This document shows, piece after piece, positions 6,097-15,821 of a stretch of 64,000 bases of DNA. Position 1 is the first letter of the stretch. Each line of letters starts with the position of its first letter. This DNA is from an uncultured Prevotella sp. Its GTDB lineage: Bacteria > Bacteroidota > Bacteroidia > Bacteroidales > Bacteroidaceae. The stretch lies in NCBI RefSeq assembly GCF_946407605.1, contig NZ_CAMJOS010000019.1:1-64000 (forward strand). Direction: 5' to 3'. A program made the position numbers and the translations under genes. Under the pieces are notes generated by a model. The model ran no database searches and had not been told where the DNA came from. It saw nothing but the letters and a program-made list of their open reading frames with translations.

Positions 6097-7638
6097 TTAC
6101 TTGGCGTAAGCCACAGACCTGGTCTCACGAATCACGGTGATCTTCACCTGACCGGGATAGGTCATCTCGTTCTGGATCTTGGTGGCAATCTCGCCGCTCA
6201 GTGCCTCGGTCTCGGCATCGTCCATCTTGTCGGCGCCTACGATGACACGGAGCTCACGACCAGCCTGGATGGCGTAGGTCTTGGTGACGCCAGGATAGCT
6301 CATAGCGATGGCCTCGAGGTCGTTGAGACGCTTGATGTAGGCCTCTACGATCTCACGACGGGCACCAGGACGGGCACCAGAGATGGCATCGCACACCTGA
6401 ACGATGGGAGCCAGCAGGGTCTGCATCTCCATCTCGTCGTGGTGGGCACCAATGGCATTGCAGATATCGGGCTTCTCCTTGTATTTCTCGGCAATCTTGG
6501 CGCCATAGAGTGCGTGAGGCATCTCGTTCTCCTCATCGGGCACCTTACCAATATCGTGGAGCAGTCCGGCACGCTTGGCCTTCTTGGGGTTCAAGCCCAG
6601 CTCTGAGGCCATCACAGCACAGAGGTTGGCAGTCTCGCGTGCATGCTGCAGCAGGTTCTGACCATAGCTGGAACGATACTTCATCTTACCAATGATACGC
6701 ACCAACTCAGGATGCAAGCCGTGGATACCCAGGTCGATAGCAGTGCGCTTACCAGTCTCAATAATCTCGTTGTCGAGCTGCTTCTTCACCTTGGCCACCA
6801 CTTCCTCGATACGGGCGGGGTGGATACGGCCATCGCTGACCAACTGGTGCAGGGCCAGACGGCAGACCTCACGACGCACAGGGTCGAAGCCACTGATGAC
6901 GATTGCCTCGGGGGTATCGTCGACCACAATCTCAACACCGCAGGCAGCCTCCAGAGCACGGATGTTTCGGCCTTCACGTCCAATAACGCGACCTTTCACA
7001 TCATCATTGTCGATATGGAACACCGACACGCTGTTCTCGATGGCAGTCTCAGTAGCCACACGCTGGATGGTCTGAATCACTATCTTCTTGGCCTGGGCAT
7101 TGGCATTGAGCTTAGCCTCGTCCATAATCTCATTGACATAAGCGGCAGCATCGGTGCGAGCCTCGTCCTTCATGGCTTCCACCAGTCGGGCTTTAGCTTC
7201 CTCAGCGCTCAGTCCAGAGAGTTCCTCCAGTTTCTCGCGCTCCTTCTGCTGCATCTTACCCAGTTCCTCCTGTTTCAGGGCCAGTGCCTTCTTCTCGTTG
7301 TCGATACGCTGCTGCTGATTATCCAAATCATTCTTGCGGCGGCCCAACTCTTCCTGACGCTGGTTCAGCGATATCTCACGCTGCTTCAGGCGGTTCTCAC
7401 CCTGCTGGATATGCTGGTTGCGCTGCTGCACTTCCTTTTCGAGTTCGCTCTTCTTGTTGAGGAACTTCTCCTTGACCTCCAACAGTTTCTTTTCCTTGAT
7501 AACCTCGGCCTCCTTGGTAGCAGCATCGACGATGTCATTGTATCTTCCCTTGATAACCTTCAGGAAGATGAAATATCCGCATGCCACACCTATAAGAAGC
7601 GCAGCAACGGCTATCAGAATTACATAAATAGTATCCAT
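6097..7638 (-). CDS. rny: ribonuclease Y
   Basis: A 513-residue protein with the full RNase Y layout: one N-terminal membrane helix (about residues 4-27), a long Glu/Lys/Gln-rich coiled coil (30-160), a KH RNA-binding domain with GREGRN at 220-225, and an HD domain with the metal-binding HD pair at 361-362 in LLHDIGK. RNase Y is a membrane-anchored endoribonuclease that starts mRNA decay. Length and motifs are standard, so it should be active. It lies downstream of zapA with a 41-bp gap and is probably co-transcribed with it. Confidence 0.96.
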   Translation of the reverse strand: MDTIYVILIAVAALLIGVACGYFIFLKVIKGRYNDIVDAATKEAEVIKEKKLLEVKEKFLNKKSELEKEVQQRNQHIQQGENRLKQREISLNQRQEELGRRKNDLDNQQQRIDNEKKALALKQEELGKMQQKEREKLEELSGLSAEEAKARLVEAMKDEARTDAAAYVNEIMDEAKLNANAQAKKIVIQTIQRVATETAIENSVSVFHIDNDDVKGRVIGREGRNIRALEAACGVEIVVDDTPEAIVISGFDPVRREVCRLALHQLVSDGRIHPARIEEVVAKVKKQLDNEIIETGKRTAIDLGIHGLHPELVRIIGKMKYRSSYGQNLLQHARETANLCAVMASELGLNPKKAKRAGLLHDIGKVPDEENEMPHALYGAKIAEKYKEKPDICNAIGAHHDEMEMQTLLAPIVQVCDAISGARPGARREIVEAYIKRLNDLEAIAMSYPGVTKTYAIQAGRELRVIVGADKMDDAETEALSGEIATKIQNEMTYPGQVKITVIRETRSVAYAK

Positions 7639-7679
7639 AAATAAATATATAGGTTGTTAATATTCTCTGTTCACTCTTC

Positions 7680-7982
7680 TTACTTCAAGGCGTCCTCGAT
7701 CTCGGAAGTCAACTTTGAGAGAATATTATCATAAGGAGTGGTGTCGTTCTTGGCCATCTCTTTCTCATAGCGCAAAGCTATCTCGATGAGGGTCATCAAC
7801 GCAATGGTATGGTCGCTCTTGCGGGCCTTGTAGACCTGCGAATAAGCGCCATAACGCTCGGTGATGAGTTTGGCCGCTGCACGGTAATACTCCTCATCCT
7901 CACGGTTATGGAGCACCATGGGGATTTCTTCGTCGTAGACGTGCAACGTTATATTGAGTTTCTCCTTACTGTTCTCTGCCAT
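7680..7982 (-). CDS. zapA: cell division protein ZapA
   Basis: A 100-residue protein with the ZapA pattern: an N-terminal beta-rich part (LNITLHVYDEEIPMVL), a middle segment with YYRAAAKLITERYGAY, and a helical C-terminus for coiled-coil tetramer formation. ZapA binds FtsZ and stabilises the Z-ring. The order coiled-coil protein, zapA, rny, with gaps of 9 and 41 bp, is common in Bacteroidales, which supports the call. Confidence 0.85.
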   Translation of the reverse strand: MAENSKEKLNITLHVYDEEIPMVLHNREDEEYYRAAAKLITERYGAYSQVYKARKSDHTIALMTLIEIALRYEKEMAKNDTTPYDNILSKLTSEIEDALK

Positions 7983-7991
7983 TGCTTCCTG

Positions 7992-8288
7992 TTACTTATC
8001 GTCCTTGAGGACATCAATGCATTTATTTACATCGCGAATCAACTTGGCCACACGCTCCTTGGCTCCTTCCAGGTCGCCATCGGTGATTTCCATCATTCGG
8101 GCCATCTTCAACGACTGATAGTCACGCTCCTTCTGAGTCAGCTTCTCCTCCAGTTTCTTGATGCGCTTCTCGTTCTCTTCGACCTTCGCACAGAGGCCTG
8201 CATTCTCCTTTTTCAATTCCTGAAAGCGGAGAATCAATTGACGAACGCGCGTCTGAAATGTGGTTAAAACTTTCTCTTCTTGAGCCAT
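7992..8288 (-). CDS. coiled-coil protein encoded upstream of zapA
   Basis: A 98-residue protein, nearly all helical and charged (for example ENEKRIKKLEEKLTQKERDY), predicted to form a coiled coil. ATG 8288 is chosen over an upstream TTG that would extend into the promoter region (TACTTTTG at 8307-8314, minus strand). Small size, coiled-coil character and position directly before zapA suggest a ZapB-like division partner. No specific motif proves this, so the role is inferred from context. Confidence 0.75.
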   Translation of the reverse strand: MAQEEKVLTTFQTRVRQLILRFQELKKENAGLCAKVEENEKRIKKLEEKLTQKERDYQSLKMARMMEITDGDLEGAKERVAKLIRDVNKCIDVLKDDK

Positions 8289-8367
8289 GTCTCGTGATTT
8301 ATTCCACAAAAGTAGTCAAAAAACATTAAATTTCCTACCTTTGTGCCACATATTTAATATTTATTAA

Positions 8368-8997
8368 TCATTTAGCATCGGTTTGCGGCTGCTTTTCCTT
8401 CTTTGCCAGCATCACAACACGATAAACGAAGTCTGTGGTCCACTTCTCTGAGAAGCCCAAGCGCTTGTTGTATTCACGAACGGCAACCACCGTCTTCAGC
8501 ACACCGGCATCCTTGTAGTCGTTCTTGTTGAAGATATCGTGAACGGTCTTCTCGGTGGCAGTTCGGATAGCACTCTTAAAGAAACTGGGAAGACGAAGCT
8601 TGAACTTCATTAGGTTGCCGGAAAGCATCATCACATCCTGCACAAAAGCCTGGAACTGAAGCAGATATGTCTGCACATCCTGAATCTTACGACAGCGACG
8701 ACGGATGCTCTGATCAATCTCTTTGAAGAAGTCGTCGTCCATCTCATAGAGCTCCTTCAACATTTTCTTACAACGGGCCTTCTCACCAATGCCCAGTTTG
8801 CCACCTTGGGTAGGAACACGCAGGGTAGTTTTAAACACACGCAGGTCGGGCAGTGCATTCAGATTGGTGATACCCAGATCTGCAGCCATCACTGCCTGAA
8901 AATAGACGCGAATCAGGGTCATGAAATCTTCCATGCCCCCAACTTTCTTTTCTGTATCAGCCGCTTTACGACCGAAGATTTTTGAAAAAATTCCCAT
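8368..8997 (-). CDS. conserved hypothetical cytoplasmic protein
   Basis: A 209-residue protein with no signal peptide or membrane segment. The sequence is mostly alpha-helical and basic, with repeated Lys/Arg-rich segments (RRRCRKIQDVQTYLLQFQ at about 99-116). I do not recognise a catalytic motif or named domain. It lies just upstream of the zapA/rny group on the same strand, has its own TACCTTTG promoter box at 9019-9026, and is divergent from rfbA. The good codon composition and isolated promoter indicate a real gene. Confidence 0.75.
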   Translation of the reverse strand: MGIFSKIFGRKAADTEKKVGGMEDFMTLIRVYFQAVMAADLGITNLNALPDLRVFKTTLRVPTQGGKLGIGEKARCKKMLKELYEMDDDFFKEIDQSIRRRCRKIQDVQTYLLQFQAFVQDVMMLSGNLMKFKLRLPSFFKSAIRTATEKTVHDIFNKNDYKDAGVLKTVVAVREYNKRLGFSEKWTTDFVYRVVMLAKKEKQPQTDAK

Positions 8998-9018
8998 AGT
9001 TTTGTCTTAATTCGACTG

Positions 9019-9026
9019 CAAAGGTA
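9019..9026 (-). promoter_or_regulatory. promoter -7 box of the gene at 8368-8997
   Basis: TACCTTTG on the minus strand, 21 bp before the start codon. Confidence 0.65.
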
Positions 9027-9090
9027 CGCTTTTTTATCGACATTCGAATAATTTTCATGGGAAAAAGACTCTTTTGACAAAAAAAATTAG

Positions 9091-9098
9091 TACCTTTG
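9091..9098 (+). promoter_or_regulatory. promoter -7 box of rfbA
   Basis: TACCTTTG lies 30 bp before the ATG at 9129. A perfect 14-bp palindrome ATATAACGTTATAT follows at 9107-9120 in the presumed leader and could be an operator. Confidence 0.7.
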
Positions 9099-9128
9099 CA
9101 CCGAAAATATAACGTTATATCGATATTC

Positions 9129-10007
9129 ATGAAAGGAATTGTATTGGCTGGGGGCAGCGGTACGCGCCTCTACCCTATTACAAAAGGAGTCAGCAAACAG
9201 CTGATACCCATATTCGACAAGCCGATGATTTATTATCCTATCTCGGCTCTGATGCTGGCGGGTATTAGGGATATTCTCATCATCTCGACACCCTACGACC
9301 TGCCTGCCTTCCAAAGACTGCTGGGCGACGGCAGCGACTGGGGAGTGCACTTCGAATATGCTGAGCAGCCATCGCCCGATGGTCTGGCCCAGGCTTTTAT
9401 CATTGGAGAGAAATTCATTGGCGATGACTGTGCCTGCCTGGTACTGGGCGACAACATCTTCTATGGTTCTGGATTCACAGGACTACTGCGAGAGAGTGTT
9501 GAGAATGCTGAGAAGAATGGCAAGGCCACCGTATTCGGCTATTATGTCAACGACCCTGAGCGCTATGGCGTGGCAGAGTTTGACAAAGACGGCAACTGCC
9601 TGAGCATTGAGGAGAAACCCGAGAAGCCCAAGTCGAACTATGCTGTGGTGGGACTCTACTTCTATCCTAACAGCGTGGTGAACATTGCCAAGAATATCAA
9701 GCCCAGCGCACGAGGAGAACTGGAGATTACAACAGTGAACCAGGAATATCTGGCACAGAAGAAGCTGAAGGTGCAGACCCTGCAGCGCGGCTTTGCATGG
9801 CTGGACACAGGCACCCACGACTCACTGGCAGAAGCCAGCACCTTTATTGAGGTGATTGAAAAACGTCAGGGACTGAAGGTGGCCTGTCTGGAAGAAATTG
9901 CCTACAAACGCGGCTGGATAAACAAAGAACAACTGCTTGAGCTGGCCAAGCCCATGCTGAAGAACGGCTATGGACAATATCTGGCCCAGTTGGCAGAAGG
10001 AATCTAA
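9129..10007 (+). CDS. rfbA: glucose-1-phosphate thymidylyltransferase
   Basis: A 292-residue enzyme starting [18 protein letters not shown]. The [11 protein letters not shown] nucleotide-binding signature, [18 protein letters not shown] and the C-terminal LDTGTHDSL segment are those of RfbA/RmlA, which joins dTTP and glucose-1-phosphate to give dTDP-glucose, the first step to dTDP-rhamnose and related sugars. Length is normal. The in-frame upstream codons to 9096 are ignored because they would start inside the promoter. The other rhamnose genes are not adjacent; instead a polysaccharide co-polymerase kinase follows after 38 bp, so it probably feeds surface polysaccharide synthesis. Confidence 0.95.
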   Translation: MKGIVLAGGSGTRLYPITKGVSKQLIPIFDKPMIYYPISALMLAGIRDILIISTPYDLPAFQRLLGDGSDWGVHFEYAEQPSPDGLAQAFIIGEKFIGDDCACLVLGDNIFYGSGFTGLLRESVENAEKNGKATVFGYYVNDPERYGVAEFDKDGNCLSIEEKPEKPKSNYAVVGLYFYPNSVVNIAKNIKPSARGELEITTVNQEYLAQKKLKVQTLQRGFAWLDTGTHDSLAEASTFIEVIEKRQGLKVACLEEIAYKRGWINKEQLLELAKPMLKNGYGQYLAQLAEGI

Positions 10008-10045
10008 GTCTAAGAATAAGTTACACATTATTTAATATAATAAAG

Positions 10046-12595
10046 ATGGAAGAAATAAAGAAAATTGACCCTGCTGTAGAACCGGAGTTCAAAGAGGAAG
10101 AATTTTCGTTTGACTTTAGAACCATTTTCACACTCTTGGTTTTAAACTGGCAGTGGTTCCTGCTTTCTATGATTATCTGCGTCCTGTCGGCCGCACTTTA
10201 CCTGCGTTGGGCTTCACCCGTCTACCAGATGTCGGCTAAGATGCTGATTAAAGACGAAGTCAACAACCGACGCAGCAGTGGACAGATGCTGGCCAACATG
10301 CAAGATCTGGGATTCATTACGAACTCTACAGGTATTGACAACGAGGTAGAGATTCTGCAGTCACGCATCCTGGCTCTTGAAGTGGTGAAAGACCTGAAGC
10401 TCTACACCGAGTACCGCACCGAAGGACGCATCAAGAAGACACTGGTCTATAAGGTTCAGCCTGTCACCGTAGATATGACTGAAGAAGACTTGGAAGAGCT
10501 GCCCAAAACCGGACTCACCATGAGACTGATTATCGAGGGCAACAACTACCAGGTGATTGGCAAGGACAACGAGTTTGAAGGTTCGTTTACTACCCTACCC
10601 GCCACTGTTGAGACACCTTATGGTACGCTGACCTTCACTAAGAATCTGGCAGCAGAGTTGAATGTCCGTCGTCCCAAAATGACGGGAGACAATGAAGATG
10701 AAGAACAGGAGGACAGCAAGAGGCAGTCGTTCGTCATCACCATCAACCCGCCTATGGCAGTAGCTTCGGCCTATGCCAAGGCCCTGTCGGTGAAACCAAC
10801 ATCAAAGATGACCTCTATTGCCGAGCTGACCATCAACGACCTGGATCCTGACCGCGGCTACGACTATCTGAAGCATCTGGCTGTGTGCTATAACCGTCAG
10901 GCTAATGCCGACAAGAACGAGATTGCCTATAAGACCGAGGAATTCATCAACTCTCGTCTGGCGAAGATTAACAATGAATTGGGTACCACCGAAAAAGGTC
11001 TGGAGGCCTATAAGCGCCGCAACAACCTGGTAGAGCTGAAGTTGGATGCCACACAGACCATGAATCAGGCCAACCTGTACTATGGTCAGCTGATTGAGGC
11101 AAGCACCCAGATTCAGATTCTCGATGACCTGCGCCAGTGGATTGGTAAACCAGAGAACAGATATCAGATTATCCCCTCAAATGTAGGTCTGAGCGATGTG
11201 GCTTCATCAGCATTGATTTCCCAGTACAACCAAACGGTGCTGGAACGTAACCGCATCATGGCATCAGCCTCGGAGCACTCTCCGCTGGTAATGACACATA
11301 CTGAACAGCTCGACCAGCTGGAAGTCAGCATCCAGGAGGCTCTGCGTCAGGCTCGCCGCACGGCAGACATCCAGCGTCAGGGTATTGAGAAGCAGTATCG
11401 CGAATACCAGAGTAAAGTGGAAGCCACACCTGAACAGGAACGTATCCTGACTCAGATTGGACGTGAGCAGGAGGTGATGTCAGGACTGTATCTGATGTTG
11501 CTTCAGAAGCGTGAGGAGAACTCTATCTCGCTGGCAGCCACAGCCGACAAGGGAAAGCTGATTGACGAGCCCGCCTTTGGCGGAAAGGTCAGCCCCAAGA
11601 GTGCAATCATCATGCTGCTGGCCATCGTGTTGGGCTTCGCCCTGCCTCTGATTATTACCTATCTCCTTCAGTTCATGCGCTACAAGATTGAGGGTCACGA
11701 GGATGTGGCAAGGTTGACCAACCTGCCTATCGTTGCCGATGTGGCTGTGGCCAGCGATAATGTGAAGACCGCTGCCGGTATTGTGGTTCACGAGAACAAG
11801 AACAATCAGATTGACGAGATATTCCGCTCAATGCGTACAAATATCCAGTTTATGCTGAAGGAGGAACAGAAGGTGATACTCTTCACCTCGTCAACATCTG
11901 GTGAGGGTAAGACCTTCAACGCCGCAAACCTGTCAGTCAGTTTCGCACTGCTGGGAAAGAAAGTCATCCTGGTGGGTCTTGATATCCGTAAGCCGGCTCT
12001 GGGTCGTCTGTTCGACATCTCTGACCGTCAGATTGGTATCACCTCACTGCTGGTAAAGAACCAGGTGACCGAGAGCGACCTCGATGCACACATCAGACCG
12101 TCGGGTGTAAACAAGAACCTCGACCTGCTGCTTGCCGGTCCTACACCTCCCAACCCCGCTGAGCTGCTGGCACGTGAACAGATGGGAACCATTATCAAGA
12201 TGCTGTGCGACAAATATGACTACGTGATCCTCGATACGGCACCTGTAGGTCTGGTTACCGATACCATCCAGATTGGTAAGTATGCTGATGTAACTGCATT
12301 CGTCTGCCGTGCTGACTACACGCCGAAGTCGAGCTTCGGACTGCTGAACAACCTCCACAAAGAGGAGAAGCTGCCCAACCTGTGCGTGATTATCAACGGT
12401 ATCGATATGTCGAAGAAGAAGTACGGCTACTACTACGGCTACGGCAAGTATGGCAAGTACGGACGCTATGGCTATGGATACGGCTATGGACGCTATGGTC
12501 GCTACGGCTACGGTTCTTATGGTAATTACGGTAGTTACGGCAACTATGCCGAGAGCCACTATGGAAGAAAAGACGACGATTCAATTAAGAAATAA
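10046..12595 (+). CDS. polysaccharide biosynthesis tyrosine autokinase (Wzc-like)
   Basis: An 849-residue inner-membrane protein. The N-terminal Wzz-type chain-length domain starts with a membrane helix at about residues 33-53; coiled-coil periplasmic sequence follows; a second helix lies near 515-540. The cytoplasmic BY-kinase domain has Walker A SGEGKT near residue 619, Walker A' ILVGLDIRKP near 638 and Walker B VILDTAP near 725. Residues about 791-849 are a tail of alternating Tyr and Gly with many Tyr residues, the autophosphorylation cluster. Such kinases control export and length of capsular or exopolysaccharide by cycles of phosphorylation. It sits between rfbA and a HAD-like gene, probably in one operon. 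The tail is unusually long and repetitive. Confidence 0.93.
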   Translation: MEEIKKIDPAVEPEFKEEEFSFDFRTIFTLLVLNWQWFLLSMIICVLSAALYLRWASPVYQMSAKMLIKDEVNNRRSSGQMLANMQDLGFITNSTGIDNEVEILQSRILALEVVKDLKLYTEYRTEGRIKKTLVYKVQPVTVDMTEEDLEELPKTGLTMRLIIEGNNYQVIGKDNEFEGSFTTLPATVETPYGTLTFTKNLAAELNVRRPKMTGDNEDEEQEDSKRQSFVITINPPMAVASAYAKALSVKPTSKMTSIAELTINDLDPDRGYDYLKHLAVCYNRQANADKNEIAYKTEEFINSRLAKINNELGTTEKGLEAYKRRNNLVELKLDATQTMNQANLYYGQLIEASTQIQILDDLRQWIGKPENRYQIIPSNVGLSDVASSALISQYNQTVLERNRIMASASEHSPLVMTHTEQLDQLEVSIQEALRQARRTADIQRQGIEKQYREYQSKVEATPEQERILTQIGREQEVMSGLYLMLLQKREENSISLAATADKGKLIDEPAFGGKVSPKSAIIMLLAIVLGFALPLIITYLLQFMRYKIEGHEDVARLTNLPIVADVAVASDNVKTAAGIVVHENKNNQIDEIFRSMRTNIQFMLKEEQKVILFTSSTSGEGKTFNAANLSVSFALLGKKVILVGLDIRKPALGRLFDISDRQIGITSLLVKNQVTESDLDAHIRPSGVNKNLDLLLAGPTPPNPAELLAREQMGTIIKMLCDKYDYVILDTAPVGLVTDTIQIGKYADVTAFVCRADYTPKSSFGLLNNLHKEEKLPNLCVIINGIDMSKKKYGYYYGYGKYGKYGRYGYGYGYGRYGRYGYGSYGNYGSYGNYAESHYGRKDDDSIKK

Positions 12596-12598
12596 GCT

Positions 12599-13042
12599 AT
12601 GACAATCGCTGTAGATTTTGACGGTACTATTGTTGAGCACCGTTATCCCGAGATTGGAGAGGAACTGCCGTTTGCGACAGACACTTTGAAGATGCTTATC
12701 AGAGACCACCACAGACTTATTCTGTGGTCGGTCCGCGAAGGCAAGTTACTGGATGATGCCGTGAACTGGTGTAAGGAGCGTGGCGTGGAGTTCTATGCCG
12801 TCAACCGCGACTATCCGGAGGAGACCACCGACAACAACCAGCATTTCAGCCGCAAGCTCAAGGTTGACTTGTGGATTGACGACCGCAACATCGGTGGACT
12901 GCCTGACTGGGGAACCATCTACAGAATGGTTAGCCGCCATAAGACGTGGAATGACATTATCAATGAAGAGATCAGTCATTTCCGCATGGAGTCTTACGAA
13001 GAGAGTCATCACAGAAGGAAGAAGCACTGGTGGCAGTTCTAA
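12599..13042 (+). CDS. HAD-like hydrolase family protein
   Basis: A 147-residue protein starting 3 bp after the kinase gene. MTIAVDFDGT gives the HAD motif I with the nucleophilic Asp at residue 6 and the general acid at 8. A second acidic motif, DLWIDDRNIGG, lies near 95-105. No lid domain is present, so it is a minimal HAD fold similar to small Bacteroidetes phosphatase-like proteins. Co-transcription with the tyrosine autokinase suggests a role in polysaccharide metabolism, but the substrate is unknown. A terminator follows at once. Confidence 0.8.
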   Translation: MTIAVDFDGTIVEHRYPEIGEELPFATDTLKMLIRDHHRLILWSVREGKLLDDAVNWCKERGVEFYAVNRDYPEETTDNNQHFSRKLKVDLWIDDRNIGGLPDWGTIYRMVSRHKTWNDIINEEISHFRMESYEESHHRRKKHWWQF

Positions 13043-13045
13043 AAT

Positions 13046-13075
13046 AAAAAAGCAGTCCTTTACGGGCTGCTTTTT
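13046..13075 (+). terminator. intrinsic terminator of the rfbA operon
   Basis: AAAAAGCAG and CTGCTTTTT flank a short loop containing CCTTTACGG, and the stem ends in a T-run. It lies 4 bp after the HAD gene. Confidence 0.85.
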
Positions 13076-13105
13076 CTATTCTACACCAAGAAGTATCTTT
13101 ATTTT

Positions 13106-13137
13106 GAAGAAGGTCTTATTTCACCAAGACCTTCTTC
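13106..13137 (-). terminator. hairpin overlapping the stop codon of the M6 peptidase gene
   Basis: GAAGAAGGTCTT (13106-13117) and AAGACCTTCTTC (13126-13137) are a perfect 12-bp inverted repeat with an 8-nt loop. The stop codon (13116-13118) lies inside it, so the last codons (KKKKVLVK) build one arm. The following T-run is weak; it may act as a terminator or as mRNA 3'-end protection. Confidence 0.7.
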
Positions 13138-15698
13138 TTTTTATTTCCTTGTTTAACGATATAGAGACCAGACTTTGAGAATGCCGACACCTGTCTGCCA
13201 TCGAGCGTATAGATGCTGACGGGCAGAGCTGATGCGGATGTCTCGAAGGTGACAATGCTATTCATTGAAGACTCAACAGGACTGGTAACAAGTGCCAACT
13301 CCATGATTACTTTACCATTAGTGGCAGTGGTGCTCGTCAGGATGCCTGTGATGTCGTATTGTTTTCCTTCATAGTCCTTGGGCATCGTCATCTGATTACT
13401 GTCAAGTCCAAAGGTGTTGAAGACACGCACATCACCACCATTGCATGTGACAAAGACGCCCTTCATGCCCTCAACAGTAGCTCTCTTCATCTCTGCACCT
13501 ATTATGGTGATCAAGTCAGAATAGGAAGACGAGTTAACCTGATTGGGAGTGAGGACATGAGGTTCGACTATTGAACCTTCACTCACATTGACACTTGAAG
13601 TATAGTCAACGCCTTCGAAAGCTACTAATCGTTCAATATCATTGACGGTCTTTCTAGTACCAGAAATAACGCCATTCAGCAAATCGTTTGCCTTAACATC
13701 CAACCCTGTATTCAACATCAGCAGACTGCCTGTAGCATCACGCAGATAGATATCTGAGTTGTATACATAGAGAACTTGAGCATTGCTTAACTTCAATATT
13801 CCAGAATAATTATTAGGCAAGTTCTTAAAGCCTGCAACATTATCAAGCACCTCCAGGTCAGAAACCGTCACCTTGCAGACAGCTGTCAGCTGGTCATTGT
13901 CATTTGCCTTGACCGAGATGTTAGCCTCACCCACGCTGATACCAGTCACCACGCCTTGGGCGTCAACAGTAGCTACGGCCTCGTTATCGGACTTCCACTC
14001 AAACGTATAGGGTGCAGTCTCGGGATAGCGTTCAACCTCAAGTGGATAAGTAAAGCCAACATTGACATAGGCAGTTTCTGGCAGTTTAACACTTGTCAAC
14101 TGATTAACATCAACAACCTTGAAAGTGATGACACCATTAACCTCCTTAATACTATCCAGACCCCACGGCGAATCTAAACCAGACCATGACTTCAGGTTGG
14201 CAGGTGACGTCGTGTTATCTAATCGTCTGACCTTCTTGCTGCCAGGGAATGGATCAGATGCTTTGTCACCGTCCTTATAGCCATCGGCGCGCAACAGCTC
14301 AAAATAATTATGATTCGGATTTACATTCACCTTATTTTCTCTCCACACATTAGCATTGGTGGAGTCTACACGGAATACCAGCATACCATGACCAGGTGCA
14401 TAGTAGTTCCACTTATCCTTCTGACGGTTCTCTAACAGGAAGAACTCTTTGTTTCGACGGGTATTAATACGGTAGCCTGTATTTGTCGACACATTCTCAA
14501 GCGTGTACTCACCCTCGGCATTAATGACCTCTGGTGTGGCGAAACCTACTGCATAGCGCTCATAGAGGGTATAGCCCACAGGTGTACGGCTGTTGTTACA
14601 ATAACTGCCAGCAGCCATGATATCCCACCAGCCAGGATGGTGACTATTTCCACCACTTCCCTCATAGTCGGTATCGTAAGTATCCATGAGCCCCAACACA
14701 TGGCTGAACTCATGACACATTGTACCTATACCATCAATAATATTATCAATAATATTACCTGTATAAGTAGGAATAAGCTCCGTAGAGCAGGCATAGCGTC
14801 CTAACCTCACACCGTCTTTCCACACCGAGCTCCATGTCTGAGGATTATAGAACTTGCCTGCATGCGGCCAGAGCAACCGACTATCATTTCCCGTGATATT
14901 CGAACCTAAGCCTGCAAAGATAAGGTAAACCATATCCACGACGCCATCGTCATCACGGTCATAGTTTCGGAAGTTCACCTGACTATCAACAGCATTGATA
15001 GCATCATACATCAATTGAATAGAATTATCCGTTCCATTGACATAATACTGACTCCTATTGACCTGAACAGGACCAACGACGTCAAACTCTGGTTTGAACA
15101 ACCCTCCAGAGATATCATTGAAATAGTCGCGCACACTACCCGTAAAGGGATTCTGTGTGCTGTAGCCAGTATAGTTCTCTGCGTTGGCAAAGTCGTTGAT
15201 GATTGTGCCAATATCATCGCGTGAGAACTGCATATCATTATATTCCACCAAGATGATAAGCCCATGGAAATTGCTGTAATCATACTGTGGTTCACGATTC
15301 ATCGCCTTCTGACGAGCCACGGCACGACGAGTCATCTCACGTTCCTTTTCTTCTCTAACAGACTGTTTCATCTCTGGCTGCAGATACTTCTTAACACCAC
15401 TCAGATAAGCCAGTTCCTCGGCAGAACGGGCATCAGCATCATGAGCCATCCTGGAGGTAGGCAGCAACTGTCCATCCCTCAGTTCGGCATAGACATAACG
15501 GTTGTTGGCATCCTTGACGATAGAATAACCATCTGCAGTAGTATAGAAATGCAGATACTCATCACCATGAAGGCTAATGGTTACGGTTGTCCCGTCGGGT
15601 TGCAACATCTTTGCAGTGCCTTTATAGGCGGGAACTGCCAAAGCACAATGTATGCCAAAGGCTATGGCTAATGTCATACAAAATAATATTCTCTTCAT
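13116..15698 (-). CDS. secreted M6-family zinc metallopeptidase
   Basis: An 860-residue protein with a signal peptide (residues 1-21). The M6 peptidase signature HEFSHVLGLMDTYD begins at about residue 329 and gives the HExxHxxGxxD zinc ligands of the immune-inhibitor-A group. A Big2-like Ig domain (EAVATVDAQGVVTGISVG) follows near 570-600. A second beta-rich domain fills the rest, and the last 35 residues (IYTLDGRQVSAFSKSGLYIV and a Lys-rich end) resemble short secretion/sorting tails of Prevotella. It probably digests proteins outside the cell. It lies downstream of the SusCD set but has its own promoter at 15719-15749. Confidence 0.88.
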   Translation of the reverse strand: MKRILFCMTLAIAFGIHCALAVPAYKGTAKMLQPDGTTVTISLHGDEYLHFYTTADGYSIVKDANNRYVYAELRDGQLLPTSRMAHDADARSAEELAYLSGVKKYLQPEMKQSVREEKEREMTRRAVARQKAMNREPQYDYSNFHGLIILVEYNDMQFSRDDIGTIINDFANAENYTGYSTQNPFTGSVRDYFNDISGGLFKPEFDVVGPVQVNRSQYYVNGTDNSIQLMYDAINAVDSQVNFRNYDRDDDGVVDMVYLIFAGLGSNITGNDSRLLWPHAGKFYNPQTWSSVWKDGVRLGRYACSTELIPTYTGNIIDNIIDGIGTMCHEFSHVLGLMDTYDTDYEGSGGNSHHPGWWDIMAAGSYCNNSRTPVGYTLYERYAVGFATPEVINAEGEYTLENVSTNTGYRINTRRNKEFFLLENRQKDKWNYYAPGHGMLVFRVDSTNANVWRENKVNVNPNHNYFELLRADGYKDGDKASDPFPGSKKVRRLDNTTSPANLKSWSGLDSPWGLDSIKEVNGVITFKVVDVNQLTSVKLPETAYVNVGFTYPLEVERYPETAPYTFEWKSDNEAVATVDAQGVVTGISVGEANISVKANDNDQLTAVCKVTVSDLEVLDNVAGFKNLPNNYSGILKLSNAQVLYVYNSDIYLRDATGSLLMLNTGLDVKANDLLNGVISGTRKTVNDIERLVAFEGVDYTSSVNVSEGSIVEPHVLTPNQVNSSSYSDLITIIGAEMKRATVEGMKGVFVTCNGGDVRVFNTFGLDSNQMTMPKDYEGKQYDITGILTSTTATNGKVIMELALVTSPVESSMNSIVTFETSASALPVSIYTLDGRQVSAFSKSGLYIVKQGNKKKKVLVK

Positions 15699-15718
15699 AT
15701 TTATTCTTTAACAGTTTG

Positions 15719-15749
15719 CAAAGGTAATACTTTTTCTTTATAACACAAA
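15719..15749 (-). promoter_or_regulatory. promoter of the M6 peptidase gene
   Basis: TTTG (15746-15749), 19 bp, then TACCTTTG (15719-15726) on the minus strand, 21 bp before the start codon. Confidence 0.85.
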
Positions 15750-15769
15750 GAACTATAGTTTTTTTAGCA

Positions 15770-15800
15770 TAAAAAAAGGGAAGGCCGAATGACCTTCCCT
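15770..15800 (-). terminator. intrinsic terminator of the SusCD-linked gene set
   Basis: AGGGAAGG (15777-15784) pairs with CCTTCCCT (15793-15800). On the minus strand the stem is followed by seven T. It separates the repeat-protein gene from the M6 peptidase gene. Confidence 0.88.
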
Positions 15801-15821
15801 CTTATATATAATAAGGTGTGC

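Noticed and set aside
6643..7644. Long plus-strand frame opposite RNase Y
   Set aside because: It is a shadow of the Glu/Gln/Leu-rich coiled coil on the other strand; rny is unmistakable.
8336..8343. Plus-strand TACCTTTG box between two minus-strand genes
   Set aside because: No plus-strand gene follows; it would only give antisense RNA, and one box alone is weak evidence.
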